64,000 nucleotides of DNA from CAIVAT01 sp964525995 (lineage in GTDB: Bacteria > Bacteroidota > Bacteroidia > Bacteroidales > FEN-979). A model generated the notes under the pieces. That model saw nothing but the letters and a program-made list of their open reading frames with translations. It made no database searches and had not been told where the DNA came from. The stretch's first letter is position 1. Each line of letters begins with the position of its first letter. Position numbers and translations under genes: made by a program. The stretch covers positions 1 to 64,000 of the forward strand of contig CAZGIM010000008.1 of the NCBI GenBank assembly GCA_964525995.1. The letters run 5' to 3'. Shown here piece by piece: positions 33,215 to 42,700 of the stretch.

Positions 33215-33601
33215 TTACAGTAATTTTTCGATCGATTTAATAACCTTGCCCCGTTCAAGTGGTTTGGTAAGGCATTCTGAAAATCCGGCCTTCATGATCT
33301 CTTCCCTGTCGGGAGGCATGACGAAGGCAGTCTCGGCTAAAAAAGGCCGGTAAGCATAGATTGGCCATTTTTTGATAATCGCATGTTTGAGCGAAATTCC
33401 TGACCAGGGATATGGAAGGCATATGTCGAAAAGAAACAGATCGATTACCCTTCCCGCCTTTACCTCTTCTTCAACGATTCTCAGGGTTTCTTCCCCGTCA
33501 CATGCTCCTAAAACCTTGTAAAGACCACGCAGCCAGATATTCAGAATTTGTGAAGTGGCTATATCATCTTCCACAATCAGGATGGTTCTACGACGATCCA
33601 T
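33215..33601 (-). CDS. Stand-alone response-regulator receiver domain
   Basis: A 128-residue CheY-like protein. The acidic pair is in ILIVEDD, the phospho-acceptor Asp in LFLFDICLP, and the conserved Lys in CLTKPLE. The loop after the acceptor (YPWSGISLKHAIIKKWPIYA) is longer than usual and the conserved Thr/Ser position reads AETAFV. No output domain is present. The partner kinase is not adjacent; the hybrid kinase at 1342 is too far away to be an obvious match. Confidence 0.85.
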   Translation of the reverse strand: MDRRRTILIVEDDIATSQILNIWLRGLYKVLGACDGEETLRIVEEEVKAGRVIDLFLFDICLPYPWSGISLKHAIIKKWPIYAYRPFLAETAFVMPPDREEIMKAGFSECLTKPLERGKVIKSIEKLL

Positions 33602-33798
33602 GCGGTTCAGTCAATTACTTTTTCCATGCCGGGTATCTGTAAACAGTCTAATCCCGATATGATTTGCTTGCAGTCAGTTAAGAGTGAACTGATGAGTTGG
33701 CAATAACGAAATCATTATGGCATGATCAACATTTCAACTGACAAATATACAAAAATGAAACTTATAATTGACCTATCAGACCAGAGAAACCAATAAAT
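33602..33798. other. Intergenic region, no gene seen
   Basis: About 200 bp of AT-rich spacer between the receiver gene start and the deaminase stop. It probably holds the receiver promoter. Nothing else is apparent. Confidence 0.4.
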
Positions 33799-34266
33799 TC
33801 AGGTTGAAAGTCTTTTATTCTTGAAAAACAATTTGAGGATTTCACTGCATTCATCTTCAAGGATACCTTTATGAACAATTGTTTTGGGATGAAGCGCCCG
33901 GGTGCCGAAAATCATAAAACCCTTCTTTTCATCGGAGGCTCCATAGAACAGTTGTCCCAGTTGTGCCCAGGTTGAGGCGGCGGCGCACATCAGGCAAGGT
34001 TCGAGCGTTACGTAAAGCTCACATTCGCTGAGGTATTTTCCGCCGAGGAAGGCTGTCGCTGCTGTAAAGGCCTGCATTTCCGCATGGGCAGTAACATCCT
34101 TCAGCGTTTCCGTAAGATTGTGAGCACGGGCAATAATGGTTCTCCTGCAAACAACAATGGCTCCGACCGGCACTTCATCTTTTTCAAAAGCTTTCGTGGC
34201 CTCTTTCAGCGCTTCGTTCATAAAATATTCAGGCGAATACCGGGGATATCCTTTAATCTGTGTCAT
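33799..34266 (-). CDS. TadA-like nucleoside/tRNA adenosine deaminase
   Basis: A 155-residue zinc deaminase. HAEMQA supplies the zinc His and the proton-shuttling Glu, and PCLMC supplies the two zinc Cys. The N-terminal MNEALKEATKAFEKDEVPVG and the FGTRALHP segment fit the TadA/CMP-dCMP deaminase family. TadA makes inosine at the wobble base of tRNA-Arg(ACG). The usual HAE(I/L)xA and PCxMCAGA residues are slightly altered (AEMQ, CAAAS), so guanine-deaminase-like activity is an alternative. Its ATG overlaps the stop of the T9SS gene by 4 bp, and it ends a long minus-strand run. Confidence 0.8.
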   Translation of the reverse strand: MTQIKGYPRYSPEYFMNEALKEATKAFEKDEVPVGAIVVCRRTIIARAHNLTETLKDVTAHAEMQAFTAATAFLGGKYLSECELYVTLEPCLMCAAASTWAQLGQLFYGASDEKKGFMIFGTRALHPKTIVHKGILEDECSEILKLFFKNKRLST

Positions 34267-37034
34267 GGGCGGATGATTTTTTTCATCTTCAGGTTATTTC
34301 CGTCCAGGGTCAGGTTCAACATATACATTCCAGGTATCACATCCTGTAACTCCAGGTCAATCCGGTTTTCACCGGTTGTAAGTGCATGACTGCTTTTCCT
34401 TGTTGTCTTACCGTCCATGGAGGTGAGAGTCATATCCAAGGTACCCGGGCGGAGGGCGACAAGTACGATATGACAGGTTCCTGATACCGGATTAGGCCAA
34501 ATAGCGAAACTCTTGTCGCTCTGATCACCCAGGCCTGTCGAAACATCCCAGGTCGCAGTGAAAAGTCCCCGGCCATGAGTAGCGGCAAGCACCGTGTTAT
34601 CGGTCTTACGGAACTGAAGCATGTCAACCCGAACCAACGCCATCCCTTCCGATACCGGATACCATATGGGAGGTGAACTATTCAGGTTATTCCCCTGCCA
34701 TATACCTGTTTCGGTGGCCAGCATGATCTGCCGGTTATTCTGAGGATGGAAAAGCGCCCAACGGACCGGCATGTCGGGAAGGTTCCCTTCGATGTTCTGC
34801 CATGAATCGCCGCCGTTATAAGTCTGCCAAACCGATGCGACCCCATAATTGGAAAAGGTCGCCAGCAAGGTATCTTCTGATTTTCCGATCGCGATACAGG
34901 ATAGATTTGCGGTCGGAAATTCAGCGCTTCCGATTTCGGTGACCTGAGGCAAATTGGACTGAGCCTCCTGCACTTTAAATAATCTTCCTGACTGGGTTCC
35001 CACAAAAAGTGTCGATTTACCTGGGGGGGAATAGGGCGAATATTTTACAGCTGAGAAATAAACCGTACTTCCGGTTTGTAGGTTCACAAAAGTACCGGTC
35101 GGATAGGTTCCGGTAAGATCCTTAATCCGCAATATCTGATCCTGCCAGTTGCCTAAATAATCCACAGCATTGCAATACAACGCTCCTAATTTATAATCCA
35201 GGTCGGCCGGACTGACAAAGGTCCCGCTTGACCAGTTTCCTGCATAATTTAGAAAATTGGCATTATCAAAAATATAATACTGATTATAATATAAAGAGGT
35301 GATGGAGATGGAAGGATTGTATTCGTCGAAAAAGCAATAGGCACCATCACCACCGCTCACCATATCATTCAGGGTAAGGGGATTCCCGGTACCCATGTAA
35401 AACAGGCTGCCATTATCCTGTAATCCCCCGTAATACTGCTGAATGCCGGGATAGGGATGGATGGCGCAGGTGTAAAACTGAAGGGTTGTAAAGTTTCTGT
35501 TTCGCTGGGCAAATGAGGGTGCGAAATAAGTACCGTTTGCCGTATAGAACACCCCTCCGTCAGTCCCGAAAAGGATCTCTTCTGAAGATCCCGGTTTATA
35601 GAGAATAACATGCTGATCCGCATGAATGTACTGAGGTCCGCCCCCGCTATACATATACGACCAATCGCTAAGTCTTGACCAGGACATTCCTCCATTGATG
35701 GACCGGTGAATGTCAAGACCTCCAATGTAAATGGTCATCGGATCATTGGGATCTACCGCAACATCCAGGGCATGCCATGCAATGGTTGCAAAATTATCGC
35801 CCGTAGTCAGGTCTGAAGGAAGATTCTTTTTTGTCCAGGTAGCCCCCTTATCAGCCGACCGTATGATGTGATAACAGTAAAAATCATTAAACCCACTTAC
35901 ATAATCGATCGTTCCGCTTGCAATGAGCGCATATATCACATTGGGATCAGAGGGTGCAGTGGCTAAGACAACCCGGCCCGGAATATTAACCACCGGGGTG
36001 GCTAATATTTCAGCCTGATACTGTGAATTCACCGACCAGTTCAAACCGTCGTCCGAATAAAGGATTACGGCCGCGCCGTTTCCGTCGAGGTTCGGGCGCG
36101 TTCCCACATATAACCGGTTATCGGCGCCCAGCGCGATATCCGATACACAGTAAGGAGTCGTTAACCCGGAGATATTAGGAAGAACCTGCTGCCAGGTTTG
36201 TCCCATATCGGCCGACCGGAACAGTCCATCCGAGGGTCCGCTTGGGTGTTGGCTCCCACCGTAAAGACCCGAAGCTACCCCGGCATAGATCACGCTGAGG
36301 TTGTTCTCTACCCTGATAACGATGTCGGTTACATAGGCAAATTGTTCCGTCGATGGCATCAGATCCCAGGTCATTCCACCATCCTGAGACCAGAAAATTC
36401 CCAGACCCAATCCCGAACTTTCACGATAGGTTTGCATGGCCGTCTCCGGCTCACCGGTACCTGCAAACAACCTTTGGGTATTACCCGGATCATAAGCCAA
36501 ACAACGAATCGAAAGGCATCCCCAAAAATCGCCCACCGGAACCCAGGCGCTGGTGGCATCGTTAATATCGTTGTTATACCATAACCCGCCGGTGATACCT
36601 CCGGCCCACACTTTCTTTTTGGTCGGATCATTGGGATCATACATTATTGCCCTGGTGCGACCACCAATATCGGAGGGAACTCCTTCCCATGTCAGGCTGG
36701 TCGTTCGCTTCTGCGCCATAATATTCCTGGTCTGGATAAGTGCGCTGTTCAACCTTTCACGGGGAACTGTTCCGGTGGCCGGATCAAAAGTCATCAAAAA
36801 CTCATGAAATGCAGCAATCTCCGGCTCGTCGGTTCTTGGTTTCTCTCCTTTGTCACGGCTCTGTTTTACAGGAGCCTTCCGGTTCAGGGCAACAAGGGAT
36901 TTCTCAAACTTTTTCCGATCCTGATTTTTCGTGTTGTTTAAAATAAATACCATGGCAGTCCCTGCGACGGTTAAGAAAAATATGATAAACGCAAGGTTTT
37001 TAAGGCGGATTGTTTTTCTAACTATCTCTTTCAT
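34263..37034 (-). CDS. Secreted Asp-box (sortilin/BNR-like) propeller protein with T9SS sorting domain
   Basis: A 923-residue protein from the ATG at 37034 (MKEIVRKTIRLKNLAFIIFFL); an upstream ATG at 37148 would overlap truB. A signal/anchor (about 12-32) is followed by beta-propeller blades with Asp-box motifs SADMGQTW, SADKGATW, SINGGMSW and YNGGDSW, as in Vps10/sortilin, sialidase and xyloglucanase families. A T9SS type A domain is at the end (SFAIWPNPVSGTCHIV to MKKIIRP). Such proteins are surface-delivered and may bind or cut glycans, but no catalytic residues can be assigned. It follows truB by 11 bp. Confidence 0.8.
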   Translation of the reverse strand: MKEIVRKTIRLKNLAFIIFFLTVAGTAMVFILNNTKNQDRKKFEKSLVALNRKAPVKQSRDKGEKPRTDEPEIAAFHEFLMTFDPATGTVPRERLNSALIQTRNIMAQKRTTSLTWEGVPSDIGGRTRAIMYDPNDPTKKKVWAGGITGGLWYNNDINDATSAWVPVGDFWGCLSIRCLAYDPGNTQRLFAGTGEPETAMQTYRESSGLGLGIFWSQDGGMTWDLMPSTEQFAYVTDIVIRVENNLSVIYAGVASGLYGGSQHPSGPSDGLFRSADMGQTWQQVLPNISGLTTPYCVSDIALGADNRLYVGTRPNLDGNGAAVILYSDDGLNWSVNSQYQAEILATPVVNIPGRVVLATAPSDPNVIYALIASGTIDYVSGFNDFYCYHIIRSADKGATWTKKNLPSDLTTGDNFATIAWHALDVAVDPNDPMTIYIGGLDIHRSINGGMSWSRLSDWSYMYSGGGPQYIHADQHVILYKPGSSEEILFGTDGGVFYTANGTYFAPSFAQRNRNFTTLQFYTCAIHPYPGIQQYYGGLQDNGSLFYMGTGNPLTLNDMVSGGDGAYCFFDEYNPSISITSLYYNQYYIFDNANFLNYAGNWSSGTFVSPADLDYKLGALYCNAVDYLGNWQDQILRIKDLTGTYPTGTFVNLQTGSTVYFSAVKYSPYSPPGKSTLFVGTQSGRLFKVQEAQSNLPQVTEIGSAEFPTANLSCIAIGKSEDTLLATFSNYGVASVWQTYNGGDSWQNIEGNLPDMPVRWALFHPQNNRQIMLATETGIWQGNNLNSSPPIWYPVSEGMALVRVDMLQFRKTDNTVLAATHGRGLFTATWDVSTGLGDQSDKSFAIWPNPVSGTCHIVLVALRPGTLDMTLTSMDGKTTRKSSHALTTGENRIDLELQDVIPGMYMLNLTLDGNNLKMKKIIRP

Positions 37035-37045
37035 TGAATTATTAG

Positions 37046-37732
37046 TTATGCTCCAATTGATTCTTCGAGTGCGTTCAGATCCCAGGCATCCCGTAAATGA
37101 TACATTCCGATTCGGGTCCGGCATAAAGCAGTAAGATGCGCACCGCAACCAAGATACGCGCCCAGATCCCTGGCAAGCGAACGGATATAGGTCCCTTTGC
37201 TACAGATAACCCTGAAATCGACCATCGGCATCTCAATACGCGTTATCTCAAAAGCAGTAATGGTTATCTGATTGGCCCTGATTCTAACCTCTTTATCTTC
37301 ACGGGCATAATCATAGGCCCGCTTTCCGTTGATCTTTTTTGCCGAGTACTGCGGTGGTATCTGTTCAAAAGCCCCGGTAAAGTGTCCAACAGCTTCGTAA
37401 ATGATCTCACTGGTAAGATTATCTGTCGGAAGATATCCTTCGGGCTTGGTTTCCAGATCAAAAGAGGGGGTCGTCGCCCCCAGGCACATCGTTCCGGTGT
37501 ACTCCTTTTCAAGTTCCTGAAAATCTGAAATCCGTCGTGTGAATTTTCCCGTGCAAATGATCAAAAGCCCTGTTGCCAGCGGATCCAGTGTCCCTGCATG
37601 ACCTATCTTGATCTTTCGGATTCCGGTATGCTTCCGGATTACAGTTCGCAGTTTTCCTACGACGTCGAACGAGGTCCACTGGTAGGGTTTATTGATCAGC
37701 AGGACCTCCCCCTGCTCAAACTGAAATGACAT
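37046..37732 (-). CDS. truB: tRNA pseudouridine(55) synthase TruB
   Basis: A 228-residue TruB. The active-site motif GHAGTLDPLATGLL contains the catalytic Asp. KPYQWTSFDVV near the N-terminus, the YSAKKINGKRAYDYAR segment and VICSKGTYIRSLARDLG are family hallmarks. It makes pseudouridine 55 in the tRNA T-loop. It is at the short end of the family and lacks a long C-terminal PUA extension. Its first base overlaps the last base of uppP at 37732, indicating translational coupling in the ftsX-uppP-truB block. Confidence 0.95.
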   Translation of the reverse strand: MSFQFEQGEVLLINKPYQWTSFDVVGKLRTVIRKHTGIRKIKIGHAGTLDPLATGLLIICTGKFTRRISDFQELEKEYTGTMCLGATTPSFDLETKPEGYLPTDNLTSEIIYEAVGHFTGAFEQIPPQYSAKKINGKRAYDYAREDKEVRIRANQITITAFEITRIEMPMVDFRVICSKGTYIRSLARDLGAYLGCGAHLTALCRTRIGMYHLRDAWDLNALEESIGA

Positions 37733-38538
37733 TATTGAATGGTTAAACTATGACCGGTCATCAGATAGATGATAAGGATCAGGCCAACAATGATCCTGTA
37801 ATATCCGAACAATTTAAATCCATGTTTTGTAAGAAAGGTGATGAAGGCCCTGATGGCAATGATTGCCACCACAAATCCGACCAGGTTCCCCACGACAAGA
37901 AGCCAGATGTTGTGGGGAATAATTACTTCTGGATGATCTGACATTGTATCATACAGGCTTTTGGCAAAGGCTCCGGCAAGTGTGGGTACCGCTAAAAAAA
38001 AGGAGAATTCGGCGGCAACTTTGCGTGTCAGTTTTTGCTGCATCCCGCCAATGATGGTGGCAGCGCTGCGGCTGAATCCCGGAAACACGATCGATAGCAA
38101 TTGAAATATGCCGATTACCAAAGCATTTTTATAGGTTATTCCCTCCTCTTGATCAATATGGGTTTTGTTGAACCACCGGTCAACAAAAAGAAGGACAATT
38201 CCGCCAAGAAACATTACAACGGATAGGAATACGGGCTTCTCTAACACCTGATCGATATAACTCTTTAACAGGATTCCCACGAAAGCAGCCGGGATAAATG
38301 CGATGAACAATTTCAGGTAAAAACTGTAATGATGAAAATCGACAAATTTTCTCCAATACAGAACGATTACCGATAGAATGGTTCCGAATTGAATGTTTTC
38401 AATGAAAAGTTTGGTAAAAACCTCCTTTTCAATTCCCAATATGGCGGAGGTCAGTGCCATATGCCCGGTGGAGGAAATGGGAAGAAACTCCGTAATCCCT
38501 TCTACAATGGCAATAATGACCGCATGCAGAAATGTCAT
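37732..38538 (-). CDS. uppP: Undecaprenyl-diphosphatase UppP (BacA family)
   Basis: A 268-residue polytopic membrane enzyme. It has the two catalytic motifs EGITEFLPISSTGHM (near the N-terminus) and FPGFSRSAATIIGG (about residue 155), and about eight helices. It dephosphorylates undecaprenyl diphosphate to recycle the lipid carrier for cell-wall synthesis. It overlaps the DUF3098 gene and truB by one base each. Confidence 0.95.
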   Translation of the reverse strand: MTFLHAVIIAIVEGITEFLPISSTGHMALTSAILGIEKEVFTKLFIENIQFGTILSVIVLYWRKFVDFHHYSFYLKLFIAFIPAAFVGILLKSYIDQVLEKPVFLSVVMFLGGIVLLFVDRWFNKTHIDQEEGITYKNALVIGIFQLLSIVFPGFSRSAATIIGGMQQKLTRKVAAEFSFFLAVPTLAGAFAKSLYDTMSDHPEVIIPHNIWLLVVGNLVGFVVAIIAIRAFITFLTKHGFKLFGYYRIIVGLILIIYLMTGHSLTIQ

Positions 38539-38846
38539 TAGTCTTTGGGCCTTTTCATGATGGCAAAGATCTCGACTACAAAACCGGCTAATATCAGGAC
38601 CGGGGCAAGCGTTATACGTCGGAAACTGAAAATCTCAGGATTAAACCGGGTTGGATCGTCAGATCCCCCGCCGATCATGAATAAAAATCCAACCACGATC
38701 AATGCAAGGCCGATCAGCATCAACCGATAGTTCTCTTTCCCAAAGGCAAATTCACCCGTTTTGGTACTTTTCACGTGGGATTCTTCCTGTCTTACCGGAC
38801 GGGCAGCAGCCGGTTTTGTATCGGTCGATTTTTTTCGATTCTCCAT
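38538..38846 (-). CDS. DUF3098 membrane protein
   Basis: A 102-residue protein with a basic, low-complexity N-terminus (about 1-30) and two transmembrane helices (about 38-58 and 78-96) joined by GGGSDDPTRFNPEIFSFRR, the DUF3098 signature. It is restricted mainly to Bacteroidota and often lies between ftsX and uppP, as here, which hints at a role in envelope or divisome biology. The function is unknown. Confidence 0.9.
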   Translation of the reverse strand: MENRKKSTDTKPAAARPVRQEESHVKSTKTGEFAFGKENYRLMLIGLALIVVGFLFMIGGGSDDPTRFNPEIFSFRRITLAPVLILAGFVVEIFAIMKRPKD

Positions 38847-38864
38847 TTTTTCTCAATTAGGGGT

Positions 38865-38872
38865 CAAAATTA
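38865..38872 (-). promoter_or_regulatory. Putative -7 box (TAATTTTG) before DUF3098-uppP-truB
   Basis: Minus-strand TAATTTTG, 18 bp before the ATG at 38846, in the only sizeable gap (43 bp) of the block. It may be an internal promoter. No clear -33. Confidence 0.35.
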
Positions 38873-38889
38873 CGGAAAATTTAAGAAAT

Positions 38890-39771
38890 TCAGGTATATA
38901 ACAAGTCGGTCCGGATCCGGAGGTACTTTCTGACCGCAAACCAGGTCGAGATCCATGATAAAAAAGCGCCTAACAAGAACAGAAACAGGATCAGCCCTCC
39001 CAGGATCAAAGGATCCTGGAGTTCGATCAGCTCGGGAAGCTGGTCAACCGCAAATAAAACCAGGATCATCAGAATCAACTGGGCAACCAGGGAGCTAATA
39101 CATCCCTGAATAATACTCCTGACCAGAAAAGGTTTGATAATGAAACCCTCTGTGGCCCCCACCAACTGCATGCTCCGGATGATAAAACGCTTGGAATAAA
39201 TCGATAACCGAATGGTATTATTGATCAGAACAATGGCAATGAAAAGCATCAGCATGCTGAAAGCCAGCAAAAACAGGCCGATCTTATCAACATTATAGTT
39301 GATGGCATCGACAAGTGATTTCTGGTAATAAACCTCTTTGACTTCCGGGATTGCCAGTAGGCGTCTTTCAATCCTGTTCAGGGTATCAACATTGGCATAG
39401 GGGGCATTGATCCGCAGGTCGATTCCCGGAAGAAGCGGATTATACCCCAGGAACCCGATGAAATCCTCCCCAAGCTCATCCTGAAGTTTTTCAGCAGCGC
39501 GTTCGCGGGGTACATATTCACTTGATTTCACAAAATATTGACGGTCAAGTTGTTTTTTCAACTCCAGGATTTCAGATTCTTTGATCCCTTCACGGATCAT
39601 AATGGAAAAACCTATATTCTCTTTTACATAATCCGAAAGTTTACTCGCATGAAGCATAATCAACCCGAGTAATCCGATTAAAAACAAGACCAGTGTGATG
39701 CTGATCCCCGAGGTTACCTGAGAAGTTGCAATCCTGCGCTGATAATATCTTTCTTCCTGTGGTATCATCAA
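38890..39771 (-). CDS. ftsX: Cell division protein FtsX
   Basis: A 293-residue permease-like protein. A cytoplasmic N-terminus (EERYYQRRIATSQVTSG) and TM1 precede a periplasmic domain of about 120 residues (GFSIMIREGIKESEILELKK to KEVYYQKSL). Three C-terminal helices surround the FtsX motif NNTIRLSIYSKRFIIRSMQLVGA. With the ATPase FtsE it controls peptidoglycan hydrolases at division. ftsE is not adjacent, which is usual in Bacteroidota. It starts 17 bp after the AsmA-like gene. Confidence 0.92.
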   Translation of the reverse strand: MMIPQEERYYQRRIATSQVTSGISITLVLFLIGLLGLIMLHASKLSDYVKENIGFSIMIREGIKESEILELKKQLDRQYFVKSSEYVPRERAAEKLQDELGEDFIGFLGYNPLLPGIDLRINAPYANVDTLNRIERRLLAIPEVKEVYYQKSLVDAINYNVDKIGLFLLAFSMLMLFIAIVLINNTIRLSIYSKRFIIRSMQLVGATEGFIIKPFLVRSIIQGCISSLVAQLILMILVLFAVDQLPELIELQDPLILGGLILFLFLLGAFLSWISTWFAVRKYLRIRTDLLYT

Positions 39772-39788
39772 TAAATTCCGTCCTAAAA

Positions 39789-42700
39789 TTACGTTTTTTT
39801 AGCCTTTCTTTCTCGTTTCATACTTTTTAAGATCGCCTTTTGTTCCTTATTGTTAATTCCGGCGCTGGATTTGACGCCACTCAGAACACTTTTCCAGATG
39901 AAATTGAAAATTCCTTTAGAGCGATCTCTTTCGTACCATATCACCCCCTGCCTGACCGGTTCTCCCTGAATAGGGTTACCCCCAGGTAGAATCAGGTTAA
40001 TCAGTTCCGTCAGTAATGATTGTTCAATCTTATTCCAGGCTCCCGGCCTGATTTGTTGTAATTTAATGCCAAGATCCTCGTATTCAAAGGTAATAAGGCC
40101 CCTGGCAATGGAATCGTTTGCCCTGACATACCAGACCCTGGTGCCCGGAGAACGACCTCTGCTGATCATTACCGGTTCCAATCGACTTAGCATCGGATTG
40201 ATTTCACGAAGATCCAGGTTCCCAAGGGTTGCACTGAACAGGAATGAATCGCGGGGATGATCGCTGAAAAACCTAAACCTTGCCTCTGCCTTGCCGGTAC
40301 CCATAAACCGGCCGGTTCCTGACAGGATGAGATCCGGAGTGGAGTTCGGTACCGTCGAAAATCCGGTCACGACAGCCTGCATCTGGTCAAAAAAGATCAT
40401 TCCCGGCTGGTCGCCGGTCTGCTCTTCGTATACCGCAACGCCTCCGGTCAGACTTATTGTGTCAAATATAACGGGAGTTTTGATGTTCCTGATCATCTGT
40501 TGTGGCAATGGCCGCCTTTGCCGATCCGGACGAGGAATTCTTTTATCACGATAGGAACCGAACGAAAATCCGTCGAGCGTCACATGGTTCGCATGTAACA
40601 ATTTTTTTTGAAATAAGGCTTTGAGATCTATTTGGTCGAGTCCGATCCGGTCGAGACGAATTTCGAGGCGGTCGGACTGGTATCCGCGTTTTTCAGAAAA
40701 TTCTGACTTATCGTACCGGGGAATCATGGCCGGCGAATGGATCAGGATCCGTGCCGGATTTGTTGAAAGGCTTATCTTTTCAAATGATATGAGATACAAA
40801 CTGTCGGCGGTCGGAAAAGAGCTCCCGGAAGCTGAAGCAGTAATCTGATCAGAAAAGAATTGCGGGCCTTTTTCGGGACAGGCTGCCGTTGTGGTATCAA
40901 CCCGAAAATGGTCAACTGTGATATTTAAATCATTGACTTTGTAGTTTGTTACCTGATTCTGCCGGTTGAATGACAACGAAACTTCTGCCTTTTTTATTTC
41001 AAGTTGTCGTACGGCGACGGAATCGATAATCGCTGGTAAGCTGATCGATGCAAAGGGACGCTCTTGCCGTTGTAATCCCGGTTGTTCCCTGTTGTCGGGC
41101 CACATGACCGAAAGCTTAGGTTTTTCAACCGATATCTTATCTATGATCCATTTTTTTTCAAATATAGCCCGGTCAAAAAAGAATCCCAGTAATTCAACCT
41201 GGGGAATAAACAACCTCATTTTTTCTCCCCCGCGACTAAGTAAAGGGTCTGCTTTCATAGGTTTGACCGAAATTCCTTCGGCATCAATCCGGGCAGGATA
41301 CGAATGAAACCGGAGGCTTTGGACCTCAAGTAAATATGAGCTGTCGGAAATCACCGCCCTAAGAGGAAATACGGAAAGACTGAGTGAATCGAACCGGATT
41401 TGCCCGTCGTTCATTCCTTTTCGAGGAATATGAACCATTGCATTTTGAATAGTAAAATCGATATCTTTAAGTGAAAAAACCGATGATTTCTGTTCTCCCT
41501 GCCCCTGATAGGAAAAATCACCTTTTGTTATTACACACCGACCTATTTCAAAGGTCCTGATAAACTCGCCGGCCCCTAATCCGGCCGATTCATTTTCGAC
41601 CGCTGCCGGGCGAACTATTCTTTGTGATTTTAGTATCACCGCGGGATCATCCACGATAATTTCATTTGCTTTGAGTTTCTTCTCGAGAAATAATTTCCGA
41701 TGATTCAATCCTGTAACGGAAAGCTGTCTGAGGGTGAACCCTACTGAAAACCAAGAGTGCCGGGTGGGCGCCGAAATGAAAAATACGGGTTGGGGCGATT
41801 TAAAGAATTGAATGTTGTACGCCTTTATGATTGAGTCGCGTGTTATTACCTGTATGCTGTCGGCGCTGAACTGGTTCAGACTGTCGGACGAAGCCATTAC
41901 AACCGACCGGAGATCAAGGTCAAAATCGCGGCTGTAAAAATACCCCTGGTTGTTCATCCCGTGCACCGAGTCAATTAAAAAATCATGCATGGTTAAACTG
42001 AATTCCGAGGAGGCAACAGGAATCTCGAGGTTATCCTGCCCCAGTGTATATTTCAAATTCCCATGCGAGACGTGGATCTCTTTTGCCTGAATCGACCAAA
42101 GATATTTTTTCATCAGGGTATAAAAGAAATCCTCATTTTCCTCCTGAAAAAAATCGACGGGTTTTTTAAACCGGGGATCTGGATTTCGCGGGGGCCTGAA
42201 ACGGGTGTACCTGAAATCGGGTTCCTCAATGGTGAGCAGATCGAACGTGAGGATTCTCCGGTTAAATACCTTTTTCAAATCAATGCCCGTGAAGGTAAGA
42301 CCAGGGACGAGAAGATAAAGGGTATTTCCCCGGTCGGTCCTTCCGGTCCAATTACCCGACTTCTCCGGAAAAAGGAGGGTGGATCCGACCGTAAGAATTG
42401 AGTTACGGGTTGAAAGATGAAGTGCATTGGCGTCAATATCGTGTATTCCATCCCTGAGTCTCAGATTCATATGATCGACATATAATTCTATTTCGCGGGA
42501 GTAAAAGATACGGTCGGGATCTTGTTTTGCCGTGGAATCAAGCCGGAACTTGTCAAGGGTGATATCGATGCGGCCGATCCGCAGTTCCGGATTGGGTTGA
42601 TTGAGTCCCGCGAAAAACTCCAGGGAGCCATTCTTCACCTTAAGGGTATCTATCCCGATAAAATGCAGATTTTTGGAGATCACAGAATAGAGGTCATTCA